Positions 53,132 through 64,000 of a stretch of DNA of 64,000 nucleotides are shown piece after piece. The notes under the pieces were generated by a model. That model saw only the letters and a list, made by a program, of their open reading frames with translations, was not told the DNA's origin and ran no database searches. The stretch is from Halictus rubicundus. Taxonomy: Eukaryota > Arthropoda > Insecta > Hymenoptera > Halictidae. The DNA lies in the NCBI RefSeq assembly GCF_050948215.1, contig NW_027488701.1, forward strand, positions 496,001 through 560,000. Direction: 5' to 3'. The position numbers and the translations under genes are program-made. Positions within the stretch are counted from its first letter, which is position 1. Every line of letters starts with the position of its first letter.

Positions 53132-54142
53132 GTCCGGCGCAGTAATGTATCTATATTGTGACGACAGTAGTGGGGTACTATTATTGGCAGGAAAAACCGG
53201 AAGTGTCCAGGACGAGACGACGAAACAAGCGTGTTACATATTTTTGATAAATTATTATTACCATTTGATTGGCATACACATGTTATACATTCATTTTTCA
53301 TAATCAAATCATTTTGCGAAATTATACGGGATGACTAAAGTACCCCATTTTAGCCAAAATTGTACTTTACTCATGCTACAATCGTCGCGCCTGCGTCAAC
53401 AAATCCGATCAATATCCCATCACTAGACCAACAAGGAAGCGAATCTTCCACCAATATCTCCTTCTTTTTCCTGCATACGATCATGTCCCTGCGCAGACCA
53501 GGACCTTACAGAAGTGGCCCCTTACCTAGGCGGATTGCAATTTCCAGGAAGACCGTCATGGACCCAGATTTAATTGAATATTTGTGTTTTAATGTTTTGA
53601 TGGTCGCCGATTACGAAATTGAACGCAAAATTTAAAAAAACAAAATGGCAGATCCAATATGGCGAACGTGTACGTTAAGAAATTGTTCGTTCTGTTAAAA
53701 AATTAGTATTCTAAGGTTTTCGGGATCGCCGGTTACAGATCCGCACTCAAAATTAAAAAAAATGGCGGTCGTGTATTTGCAAAAATTATTTGATTTCCGC
53801 AAAAATTTGAAATATAACGTTTTGAGGTCTCTGATTGTGGACGTAAATTTTGAAATTAAAAAATATTACTGATTCAAATTTTTTTAATCACAAGGAAAAC
53901 TTTCCTTGTAAAACGAATTTCGGTATCGCACGATGCTGAAAAATTACATTAAAAAAACATAAGTCGTGTCTCTGAGAGTAAAACTGTCGCGATTTACTCT
54001 CGAGAGAAAAATTCGTCAGTGTTTTATTTTGCAGGATAGGAATAGCACTCTCCGATAGCATTGGAGAGCTCAAACGGCCACGCACCCTTAAGGGGGCCGG
54101 CATGGTTTGAAATCCATATACGTATGCAAGGGTCAAAATCTA

Positions 54143-54450
54143 GACAAACTGCCGCTTCAATATTGCAATGAGCAGTTTAGAAGTGGTCAATTGTGTTTCC
54201 TAAAAGTCCAATCTACGTCTGTGTAGTGGAGTAATATGTAATATTCGGCAGAAAATTTGAATTCTGAAGCAAGTATGACGTTACGAGATGGCTGCCGCTG
54301 AGAGATTCTCTTAATTTCGAGAGATTTAGTGTTCGTGTCGAAAAAAAGGCTCTATACAGACGTAGCAAAGACATGTACAAACACGGTGGTATGCATTTTT
54401 AATTGATTACTTACTTATTGAAGACGTAAAATGTCTAGAAAAAAAAGGCA
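54143..54450. repeat. Mirror copy: block D2
   Basis: Counterpart of 43908-44215. Confidence 0.7.
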
Positions 54451-56951
54451 CAGCGTAACATAGCGCGACAGTCAAGGCCAAATGCCTGCCGGCCCCCGAA
54501 TTAAAAATGTCTTGTAACTATGCGAATCCCCTTTCTGATGCAGCTACCTGAATCCCCTGTCTCGTTCCCTTTATTGTTACTAAGCAGAATGGCGGCTAGC
54601 ATCGAACGATACCCCTATTACCTTTGTATGAAGCAGATTATGTACAGGGTGTACAAATAGTAACGGTCATCCGTCCTAGGGATGAATCTACATCTCTCGA
54701 TCGGTGAACGTTTGTAAGAGAAACTTGCCGTAAAATTGTTTATAACGAAGAAACTTGTTGTTACAGTTTCTTTTTTACATTGACACCTTCTGCTTATCGA
54801 GAAGAGAAAAAGATTGAAAGGAACAATATGTCGCAAACGAATAGTTATTGAGATAGAAGCTGTTAAAGTTTTTGCAAAATTGGATTGTGTGGAGTTTACA
54901 CATATAGGAAATATGAAAGTGATTACTAGGTGACATTCTAACAAAATATCAGAATTTAAAATTACTTTGGAAATTATTGCGATATTTATAAAATAATGAT
55001 TCTTAAACAAAAAATATTCTGTAATAATTATAGAATAAAAAAAACAGAATAAATACAATCTACAAGTACTGACAAAATTCAATCGTTCTTATCGAGATCC
55101 TTAGTAGAAAACGCTGTTTTTTTCTTCGTCAACCGATTTCGATGAAATTTTCAGTATGCGTATCAGTAACATTGATGTACTTGAATAATGATGCAGAATA
55201 AAACAATTGCGCTGCACAAGAATGTGCTGTGAAAACATGGAATGGCACGGTAGGAGCCGCTTGCTTCCCCTACCAAATCTCTTTCGCGCAGCTCGCATCT
55301 TCACCGGGCTGCGGTGCCCCTTCGTCTTTTACCCTGGAAAAGCGTTTTGCCAGGGGCAGCCATCCGTTCCCATAGATAACCTACATGGCGTTGTTCGAAA
55401 TAAAACAGCGAAGTACCTTGAAACGATCAAGTAACAAGAAATACAACCCAGATATTTTCTTTGTAGAAATGTTCTAGCGAGAAATGAAAAATTCCGTCTT
55501 CAGGACAAATATTTACCAAATGCAGTTGTTAAATATTCAAGACAGGCCCGAATAAAAAAAAGTAATAAAAAGTAAACCTCAAATTTTTCTCTACGATTTT
55601 GACCAATTGCAGTTTTTTGAAAAAAATTCTGTTGCTTTGTGACACTAATTTTTCTAATATCTCGAAAAGATTAAAGTCGTTTGGTCCAATTATTAAAAAA
55701 TTGTCTTATTAATTGACTGTGTGTCTTTAGACGTTACAGTTGTGGACATTACACGACGCTGTAATACTGGTATAACACTATCATCGAGTAGGGGGTGGAA
55801 ACGCAATTATCAGGTAGCATCCTCGTAACGGGCTCTGCTCTAAAGACAGAGGAAAATATTATTTCAGTAAATGGTTCAATTTATTTCAAATCGTTTGCAT
55901 ACTTGGAGAATTACGCGTTCGATTTTAGTGACTTTTTTTGTTATTTCAATAAGTCGTCGTTTGCGAAAAGTCAGAGTATTTTATTTGAACAATAAAACAA
56001 TTCACTCGTTCGATTCTCACTCGCCTTCAAAATACTATTTCATCGGAACTGTGCAATAACGATCGCGTTACGAACGCTGCAAACAATCTTGTTTTATCTG
56101 CATTTCGTTTTTCTTATTTGATTTTCCGCAAATGAATTCACAGAGTCGGTCGTTGAAATTGTCGCGCGTGTATGGCAATCGCGATTTCCGACATTCAATA
56201 TTACATATGAAGCATAGAACGATTCAGAGAGAAACTCTTCGCGTTTTTGTAATCATATATTGTTCACATTTCGTAAGAGGATGTGTTGCGTTTGATAAAA
56301 TGTTACAGCTTAAAGAAATATTGCCGAAACAAACGCTGGTAGCGAACGCGTTAATTATGTATCTTTCTATCGCAAAATCGAGGGTGCGCAACAAGACCCA
56401 GCAACTCGTAATGGCGTCCCTGACAACGGACATAGTCGCCAGATCAATACTTGTTGCAGCTCGAATTTCCTCTCCTACAAGTCTTCTCCAAACAGAGGGT
56501 AACTTTGTCCCGTCAATTCGTGCTCTCCCTCCTCATCTGGGGACACTGAACGTGGAACGGACGAGGAGTTCTTGCAATAAATGAGGTTGCAACAGGCGAG
56601 GTTATACTGTAATTATTTCTATTTCCTTCGATATTTTACCGATCGTATGTGATACCACATTTTAAAAGAGGACGTTTTGAAGAATATCATACGATGAAGC
56701 TTGTTGCCAAAACAACCGCTAGTAACAAACGCTAGTAGCAAACGCGTTAATTATTTCTCTCTTCGTCATCAGGTTTTTTATGATCATATCAATTGGTCAC
56801 AGATTAAATCTGTGATTAAATCATCTGATTAAATCTGGAAGAGTTCAAAAACTGTAAGCAATTCTCCCTCTAAATTCTCCTCCCTCGAACTGGTTTCTCT
56901 GTCAAAGGGACGATACGTAGTTTCCCACGAGCTTTGAAAGCGTACAACACA
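54451..56951. other. Mirror of gene-free stretch
   Basis: Counterpart of about 41406-43905. No gene recognised on either strand. Confidence 0.4.
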
Positions 56952-56961
56952 GGCCGGTGGA

Positions 56962-57250
56962 AGAGGATAAGGCCACTGCGACTGGAGGTGGCCCGATGTG
57001 ATGCGCCTCCCAGCACCCAGGAGTAAATGCGAACAATAGGACCCTGGGTGCTGGCGTATCGGGCTTGGCGGAGGGTTCGGACGGTAGCCCTGGGCGGTGG
57101 GGTTTTAGTGGGTAGGAGCCAGGGAGTAAGTCCCGTTCGCCCCAACCTTCATCGGGGGGGGGGGGGGGCTGAATCCCACACTACCCACCAAACTTCAACG
57201 TCGGAGGTTGTACGTAAAGGCATTTCCCCACCGACACAAACAAAAAAAAA
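56962..57250 (+). mobile_element. Mirror copy: short LINE tail
   Basis: Counterpart of 41108-41395. GGCCGGTGGA duplicated at 56952-56961 and 57251-57260. The poly-G run is 15 against 14 C in the left arm. Confidence 0.8.
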
Positions 57251-58282
57251 GGCCGGTGGAGATATTGTTACCATCGGGATGCTTCTGTTGCAACTGAAGA
57301 AAAGGGTGGTATTTGCTGAGAGCACGTGGGTGGTGCCCACCGCAACACAGATTTTGTGTAAAAGACCTATGTTGCGCGAAAAAATTGCCCTTTCCATGGG
57401 CGATGCTTTATTTCCAGAGAAACTGTTTGTCCCATGATTATACACAAAACGCAATGAAATAAATGCGTTATTTGTTGCGGACGTGATTTTTATTTTATTT
57501 CCAATCTCGCGAAATCCCATGGTTAATTGCGGAAGAATTGAGTTTTAATATTGCTTGCTACGTTCGGAAATTCATGCTTGACGATGAATCAAATCAGGTG
57601 TCAGAAACAGAGCGTAGCTCGCCATTGTAAATGCGAAGGAAGAATGGAAATTGAATTTTTACGATAAAAAACACAAGAAATCGTTGAATATTAAAAGTTT
57701 CGATAACATTGTTCACCTCTGGTATTTTATATTCGAACGATTTCTTCGAAGCTGTAGAAATTTTGATTTCATAAACATTCCGGAAGACAGATATTTTCTA
57801 CTCGAGAAATGGATAGTACAGGCGAAGGCTCTTTGCCGGGGTCATTTTTTCAGACATTTGCCTCAATGGGAGCCGTCAGGTCACGCGCAAAGAGAAAATA
57901 CGCACTGGACTCGCGAGAAAGGGCGTTTATGGCAACAGTAACGTCAGTACGTCAACTATGTACATATCCGTTGACATTTCGCCGAGTGTTTCGGAATTAT
58001 ATCATATTTGGTTTCATCTTAATCAGAGAATGCCACGAATATGTTGGTAAAAGTTTCATTAAAAAATAACGAAAAATAAAGAAGTTTTGTAATTGGATTA
58101 GTAGTGGTCTTCTGATCTCACACCGAGATATAGCCGACATGTGTGATCCACTCCTCGGCGACGACGGTTCTCGAGTTTCGCTGCCCGCTTATCCGTGTTA
58201 ACATTATATCGGAGACGGATATTTTCTCCGTTTGAATGTTAGTCATTTTGGTGTGCCATAGGTTTTTTATGACTTTTAGGTT

Positions 58283-58763
58283 TAGGATTAAAAGTGGTCA
58301 GTTGTGTTTCCTAAAAGTCCAATCTACGTCTGTCCAGAGCCCAAATTGCGAATTTTTACCTCATCGTGGAGTAATTTGTAATATTCGGCAGAAAACTCGC
58401 TTTCTGAAGCAAGTATGACGTCACAAGATGGCTGTCGCAGAGAGATTCTCTTAATTTCGAGAGATTTAGTGTTCGTATCGAAAAAAAAGGCTCTGCACAG
58501 ACGTAGCAAAAACATGCGCAAACACGGTGGTATGCATTTTTAATTGATTACTTACTTATTTAAGACGTAAAATGTCTAGAAAAAAGGCACCATTCAAACA
58601 CTGTACGTTGCGATAGAATACGGTCGATAATGCAAATCGATAGTAGAGGTTTACATATGTACAATATGTATGCTGTCGAATATTGCAAATTACTCGACGA
58701 TGAGACAGAAATTCGCATTTTGGCCTCTGAACAGACCTAGATTGAACCTTCAGGAAGGACAAT
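58283..58763. repeat. Mirror copy: block D1
   Basis: Counterpart of 39595-40075. Confidence 0.7.
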
Positions 58764-58999
58764 TGACCACTTATAAACTGCTCATTGCAATATTGAAGCG
58801 GCAGTTTGAAAAAGTTTCTGACCCTTGCACGTTTCGCAAGACGCCACGACCTTCGAGTCACCGATTCTGTTGAAACTTTGCACACTTATAGATCTCATTG
58901 TCCTGTTCACGAATATATATCATTATAGCGGCAGATACTGAATAGATTTCGAGTTTCATTATTTCCTGTGTAATGCCGTATTTTTTCTACGGTACAACA

Positions 59000-59064
59000 A
59001 GATTTGGTTTGCCAGCGTGCCAAGTTTTCAGCCGGACGACCAGTGTTCAAATTCTGTCGACTAA
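59000..59064 (+). repeat. Mirror copy: diverged tRNA-like repeat
   Basis: Counterpart of 39294-39358. Confidence 0.6.
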
Positions 59065-59415
59065 CGCATTTTTTTTTTAATTTTATTATGTTTTGTCACT
59101 GTATCTTTATATTAGCAATTTCACATCGGAAAGCAGTAAAATATATCACCTCGCAATTCTAATTACGGATCAGACAGAATTCCAGTATCAATGAACGTTC
59201 GAAAGGACAATATCATATAAGGTAGAAAAGACCGCACTTGTTCAAGAAAAGGTATTTATTTTTTTAAAATTAATTTACAGAATAATCATTATATAATTTA
59301 TGTAGGGATTTGGTGTCAGGCTGGTCGAAATGAATATATATCGGTGTATGTGATACGTTTAGTAACTTAAACGTTGAGTCGGCTACACTTGCTCCACAAG
59401 ATCGGTCCTCTACCG

Positions 59416-59418
<3 letters not shown>

Positions 59419-59464
<46 letters not shown>

Positions 59465-59520
59465 CCTCTCCCTCTCCCTCTCCCTCTCCCTCACCCTCTC
59501 CCTCTCTCTCTCTCTCTCTT
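59419..59520. repeat. (CT)n microsatellite, expanded
   Basis: About 102 bp, longer than the 76-bp left-arm tract. A typical slippage difference. Confidence 0.95.
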
Positions 59521-60124
59521 CCCGTCAAACTCTGACTCTCTACTTCCGCGACCGCGACCTACCTCGCATATATAGCCCGATGGTCCTTAATACATACACC
59601 CGAATCGGATCACCTACATCGCTCGCGGTCGTCGCACCTTCCTTACTCTCTCACATTCATTCGCACGCGCTCGCTCGGGCATTCACCTGTCGTTGTGTTG
59701 ATGTTTTTCGGCCATCCGCGGACGACCTGCTCCACAAAAACGCTGGTCGTTTTTGCGTTTTCGCTGACCTAATCGGCGATTTCCGCCAACGGCTCCGTCC
59801 CCTACGTTTATGTTAAACAAAAACGAACAAACAAAAAGAAACAAAGAAACAACTGACAAACTAAAACATGAAAATAAACAAACAAACAAACTTATATTTT
59901 ATATATATTTATTTTTTATTTATTTATTTTTATTTCCTTACAGAATATTTATTATATAATTTATGATAGGGGAATATTCAAAGTAAAATTAAAATTAAAC
60001 AGAAACAAACAAACAAAACAAACTAAAACATCGAAATAAACAAACAAACAAACGAAAAGAAAAGAAATCATCTATAATAATAATTATGATTAATATTGAT
60101 GCCGCGGCCTCTTGGAAATAACAT

Positions 60125-60745
60125 TGTAGCGGCGTGAAGTGAGCGTGAAGAGAGAAAGAGAAAGAATGTGTCAGTACGCGTGAAGTGAGCATGAAGAAAG
60201 AGAGCGAGGATGAACAAATGAGCGTGAAGAAAGAGAGCGAGTATGAACAAATGAGCGCGAAGGAAGAGAGAGAAAGAATGAGTAAATACGTGTGAAGGAG
60301 CGAAAGAAAAGATAGAACGTAGAGACGCGTGCGTGTAGTTTTCACCAGAAGCAAACGAACCAGCGTGTGAGACGGTTGCAAACCGCGTGTAAAAAAGTAA
60401 TAAAAGTGAATTCCAAGAATACAGCGTGAAAAGTGTGTTAGAAAAATCGAAGTAAGCAAACGGTCGAGGCAGGCCATGTGGTTTTTGTCAGCGCGTTGCC
60501 CTTCCACAAGGGAAAGTCCTTTAGCTTGGGGGTGTCATAAACAAGGGGGCATACTGTCGAAGGCGTTCTCACGGCTGAGGATTTTTGGGACAGCAGGACA
60601 TTCTGATTCTGACTGTCGTCGTGTACAGTTGTCGTGAATAAAGATTCATAGTATTTTGTAATACGCCCACATTTATTTAAGTTAACGATATCGCGTTATC
60701 TATCTTTCTAGTACTTTCTTACAAGTGAATAAAAGAAGCCTAACA
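60125..60745 (+). mobile_element. Mirror copy: solo LTR-D
   Basis: TGTAGC to CCTAACA with AATAAA upstream of the 3' end. Flanked by ACAT on both sides. Confidence 0.8.
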
Positions 60746-60887
60746 ACATTATAAAAATAATTTATAATTACTTTGTATTTAAATTATATAATAAGAATTA
60801 TATTTATTATTATTTTAATTTATAGTTATTATTATTTATTTTAGTTTATTTTATCGCCTGTGTGTGATGAAAGCAGCCTCTCTTTTT

Positions 60888-61233
60888 TTAGCCCCGCATC
60901 CGCTGGCGGTACTCCGCCCGCTTTATCAGCTTGGCCAATTTATTCTGAAACATAATATTATGCTTTATAATTTTTTAATTATTCACCATTTATTTATTAT
61001 TTTATTATTTCTTCATTTATTCTATATTTACTTACATAAGAATCATAATTTAGCCTAGCCGTGGAGGTGGGCGGGGGCCCACGTTCAAATGGCCTCGGGA
61101 TGCGGGAGGGCGGAAAGTTGGGCGGCAACAATTTTACCGCAATGGGCCACGGTATCTGCGAGGCCCGTGGCGTTGGGGCGGATGGCCCCTGTTCTAAGGA
61201 CATTTTTTCAAATTTGATGGTGTTTGGTTCCAT
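60888..61233 (-). CDS. Mirror copy: small two-exon gene candidate
   Basis: Counterpart of 37153-37498: exon 1 61036-61233, intron 60945-61035, exon 2 60888-60944. Translations of both exons are unchanged, so if the gene is real both copies are intact. Confidence 0.5.
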
Positions 61234-61293
61234 AATTCTGGAAAAGAAAAAAGAATTACTTCATGCGCCGTCTCGAAAATGTCGGATTCAAAT

Positions 61294-61665
61294 TGACGCG
61301 TATTATAGTGTTGTTTGGAATTTGGAAGTGTGCAAGAACGGTTTTTTCGGGATCGTATCGGATTCTCGAACAAAGATTGTAAGTCATTGCAGATGTGCAA
61401 TAATTCGAAAGAATCGGTTACCCAATCGTTGGGACGGGTCGGAAATCCATAGGATCGAGATCAATCACTGAAGAGCAAAATTCTTCACTGATTCGTCTCG
61501 ACCCCATGGATTTCCGACACGTCCGAACGATTCAGTGCACGACTCTTGCGAATTATTGCACACCGGCAGTCACTCACAATCTTTGTTCGAGAATATGATA
61601 CGATGTCGAACAAAACATTCTCGCACACTTCTAAATTGTATATATCACTATAACACTTCACGACG
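61294..61665. repeat. Mirror copy: long imperfect hairpin
   Basis: Counterpart of 36721-37092. Confidence 0.6.
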
Positions 61666-61829
61666 CGTCCAACGAATCAAGTCTATTCGTCTAATGTAAC
61701 AAAAATGTTTATATCTCAGAAACGGTTGACCTTTCGACCTATGTTTACTATAGCTTTTTCACTCAGCACTGTGTATCCTATATACCATATAAATATTGAA
61801 TGGTTTTTTTTTAACACCCTGTATATATA

Positions 61830-62131
61830 TATATAACATGTATCCAACGGCAGAAGGTGAAGTTTTCAAGCTACTACACGCTGTAAGGAAAATAAATTGT
61901 AGGGACAACCTGAGAATAAATGAAGGGATCGTTTGCGGTGCAATTACAAAATTGTCTCTACCTGAAATACTTGCACTTGTGAAGACCATTCAACGTTTAT
62001 GAACTCAATGGATACATATATAGAAACAACTTATCGTGATCATGAATAAATTACTTCTGTGAATTTGATTGCAAAGTGGGAGAACATCGACTCGATAATT
62101 TCATAGGGTGGATAATAAAAATCTCCTTGTG
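61830..62131. repeat. Mirror copy: partial exon-like module
   Basis: Counterpart of 36255-36556. Confidence 0.55.
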
Positions 62132-62137
62132 GATTTT

Positions 62138-62325
62138 AACCAAAGAACACACCCCCCCCCCCCCGCCCTAAAGAACAAATTCGGTCATTCAAAATAGGCA
62201 GAATTTTTCATCGAAATAGATAGTTTTTTGCAAATATCTCGGAAAATAAAGAGACCGCCGTACTGTGCGGACTAATGGCCTGTTTTTGGGCACTTCTCGT
62301 AATTTGGTTATTAATGTATAAATAT
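62138..62325. repeat. Mirror copy: dispersed repeat R2
   Basis: Counterpart of 36063-36250. Confidence 0.65.
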
Positions 62326-62357
62326 ATATCAGAAATTGTTTGCAGAAAATTAAATTT

Positions 62358-62632
62358 ACTGTGGCGGCCGTGCAAATAGCACGCCGACGAACCGCCAATA
62401 TACATTGTAAACGCGGCGGCGACCGTCCTCGGAAAGCCGCAAAGAAACACGTGAAGATCGGCTCCGGGGACGGTCGCCATCTGTTAAACAATTGACTGAC
62501 GCGAGGGAGAGGTGGTCAGTCAAAGGTATGCGATCGACACTCGGTCGCGAACGTCGATACAGGGCAGTCGACGGTCCACCGACCAATAAAGACGTATACC
62601 ACCGAACACGGCCTCGATCATTACACCGGACA
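62358..62632 (-). promoter_or_regulatory. Mirror copy: GC-rich promoter-like segment
   Basis: Counterpart of 35756-36030. Confidence 0.35.
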
Positions 62633-62958
62633 CCCACATTTACCAATATAATTAATAAATTTAACAAAGATTTTATTTTTAAAAACATTCAATTTAAAAC
62701 GAAATTAATAATAAATGAAGTATATGCAAAATTAGTAATAAGAGACTTGAGCAAATTATAATAGTAGTAAACAAAATAAGCAAACTTAACAAATCACTAT
62801 TCGCTATAAACAATTTCGATCTATCTTTACATTCTTATTACTTTTCCAGTAGGTGTAAAACATATATTAAAAACAAATTAAGAATACGTAAAATGACGTG
62901 ATGCGAGTTACATGATGCGTAGTAGACATGATGCGCCTCCCCTCAGGTCAATCAACGA

Positions 62959-63347
62959 ATGGGGATGAGTCTTTCGGGATTTTCGGGTCCATCCCTTGGA
63001 AGAGTTGGACACCAACGAGATGGCCAGCAAACGGACCCCGGACAGCAAACGCAGCAGTCATTCCGTTGTTATCAGACTTTCGCGATCGTACGCAACCACA
63101 GCACTTTCAATCGGATCCCGTTACCCAATATTAAATTGGCGGGTAACTTTTCGGCGATACGGGTACGCGACGCGTTCACAACGGTGAATCCGAGCCTTAC
63201 AACCTCGGGTGGATATACAGTGGAAATCCGCGCGGCACACTCGATAGTCGCATCGCAAAACACTGGATCAGGTTATTCGGCTATCGAAACTTGCCAGTTA
63301 GTCGTTCCTAAACCATTCGAGAGTAAAATATTATTGTTTTCATTTAT
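62959..63347 (+). pseudogene. Mirror copy: unidentified beta-rich ORF
   Basis: Counterpart of 35041-35429 with the same translation. Confidence 0.35.
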
Positions 63348-63704
63348 TGAAACAGCCCCTTGCGGGCCACACGGGGATACCGCTCCATCTCCGTCAAGGT
63401 GGTGGGCCTCCTCGCAACGGTTCCATCGTTCCATTTGGCGGCGGCAGAGCGTGGGAAGTTATACCACATCGCCTGCTCGTTCCGCCGCCCGGCGGAGGTG
63501 GAGCTTATGCGCGGGGAGGATGAGGAGCTTGTGGCTCTGATACGCCAAGCCCGGGCGGATACGTTTGCTGAATGGGGGAAACTGCTCGCTACGGAAAACA
63601 CTTCAACAAGCAAGCGCTTTAAGAGAAGCTTTCCTAGGCGTATCAAGCAGAGATTGGTGCGTGTCACAAGCACATTCGAAGCGAGATCACCGTCACAACG
63701 CTAA
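63348..63704 (+). pseudogene. Mirror copy: LINE RT C-terminal fragment
   Basis: Counterpart of 34684-35040. Confidence 0.5.
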
Positions 63705-64000
63705 ACTGGTGCGGATACCTACACAGACTGAGCCTAATCAAGATGCATGGGGTACCAAGTACCAAAAAGTGGGATCCGATAATCTCTGGGGATTGAAATG
63801 TACAGAAGTGAATGTGTGGCCTACCCATGTTGTCGGCGCTAGTATGTATGAGATACATCCTGACATAGAAGCAAATAACCCCAGCGTTAGGTGTTATGGA
63901 GCGACTGATACATATTGGATGATCTCGACAACTGTTGCTGGGGCTAAGGAGCAGTTTATAATTAGGCCGAAACAGCCGTTTATATTTTTCTGCAAAGGAC
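63668..64000 (+). pseudogene. Mirror copy: unidentified ORF, cut by window end
   Basis: Counterpart of 34388-34720. Open to the last base. The sequence beyond the window would show whether this copy escapes the LTR-A insertion that truncates the other one. Confidence 0.35.

Larger units (their letters stand above)
49644..64000. repeat. Palindrome P2, right arm (continues past window)
   Basis: Mirror partner of 34388-49374, starting at AAATACATGT opposite 49374. It lacks one 660-bp repeat block present in the left arm and has a (GA)n tract longer by about 28 bp. It is cut by the end of the window. Confidence 0.96.

Noticed and set aside
59270..59494. Arg-Glu repeat protein
   Set aside because: Translation of a (GA)n microsatellite.

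Overview
The window is animal DNA, almost certainly from an insect and probably a hymenopteran such as an ant. It is AT-rich and crowded with decayed eukaryotic transposons: errantivirus-like Ty3/Gypsy, solo LTRs, hAT, piggyBac, a TA-flanked foldback MITE, and LINE 3' ends carrying an RT C-terminal domain of a type I recall from ant LINEs. There are GT-AG exons and no operons, rRNA or prokaryotic genes. Organism assignment is inference from transposon family resemblance.

The dominant feature is architecture. About 88% of the window is the arms of two adjacent giant inverted repeats. Palindrome P1 has a left arm at 1-13746, a non-repeated spacer at 13747-21594 and a right arm at 21595-33800. 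Palindrome P2 has a left arm from about 34388 (or before) to 49374, a spacer of only 269 bp (49375-49643) and a right arm at 49644-64000, running off the window. Arms are nearly identical by eye: homologous translations differ by at most a few residues. They differ by discrete events: a 553-bp LINE-tail insertion with target-site duplication in P1 left only, extra tandem units in P1 left, a 660-bp repeat-mediated loss in P2 right, and length changes at (GA)n, (TA)n, poly-A and poly-C tracts. The 586 bp between the two palindromes is part of a single LTR.

P1 arms, outside to inside: an LTR-bounded block with a small Cys-rich zinc-binding-like pseudogene; an LTR abutting a hAT transposase C-terminal remnant; dispersed exon-like modules with splice-site-like borders; a 776-bp solo LTR (TSD TAGAT); a foldback MITE with TA target duplication that was itself hit by a 5'-truncated LINE; more modules; a GC-rich promoter-like segment with a splice donor; AT-rich DNA; a TTCGAATA-rich hAT-type MITE piece; and a decayed piggyBac. 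The P1 spacer holds a 4.7-kb errantivirus-like provirus (TSD GTAC) whose gag-pol-env has collapsed by in-frame deletions into one 847-codon ORF, with a foreign solo LTR nested in its 5' LTR. It is followed by a solo LTR of the same family (TSD GCGT), a 1.2-kb foldback element and a 169-bp hairpin MITE (TSD TTA).

P2 arms, outside to inside: unidentified beta-rich ORFs around a LINE RT fragment; a GC-rich promoter-like segment; repeat modules; a long imperfect hairpin followed by a small two-exon gene (84 codons); a 621-bp solo LTR (TSD ATGT); microsatellites; a short LINE tail (TSD TCCACCGGCC); a 240-bp piggyBac MITE (TSD TTAA); a candidate CpG promoter/first exon; repeat modules; and a hAT remnant plus truncated LTR. 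A tRNA-Trp-like repeat sits at the tip of both arms. The module-hAT-LTR block is shared by P1 and P2 in the same orientation, so the palindromes are also related to each other. The only clearly recognisable proteins are transposon-derived. Whether the palindromes are real chromosomal structures or assembly fold-backs is the main open question; the arm-specific insertion with its target-site duplication argues against a simple mirrored-read artefact.
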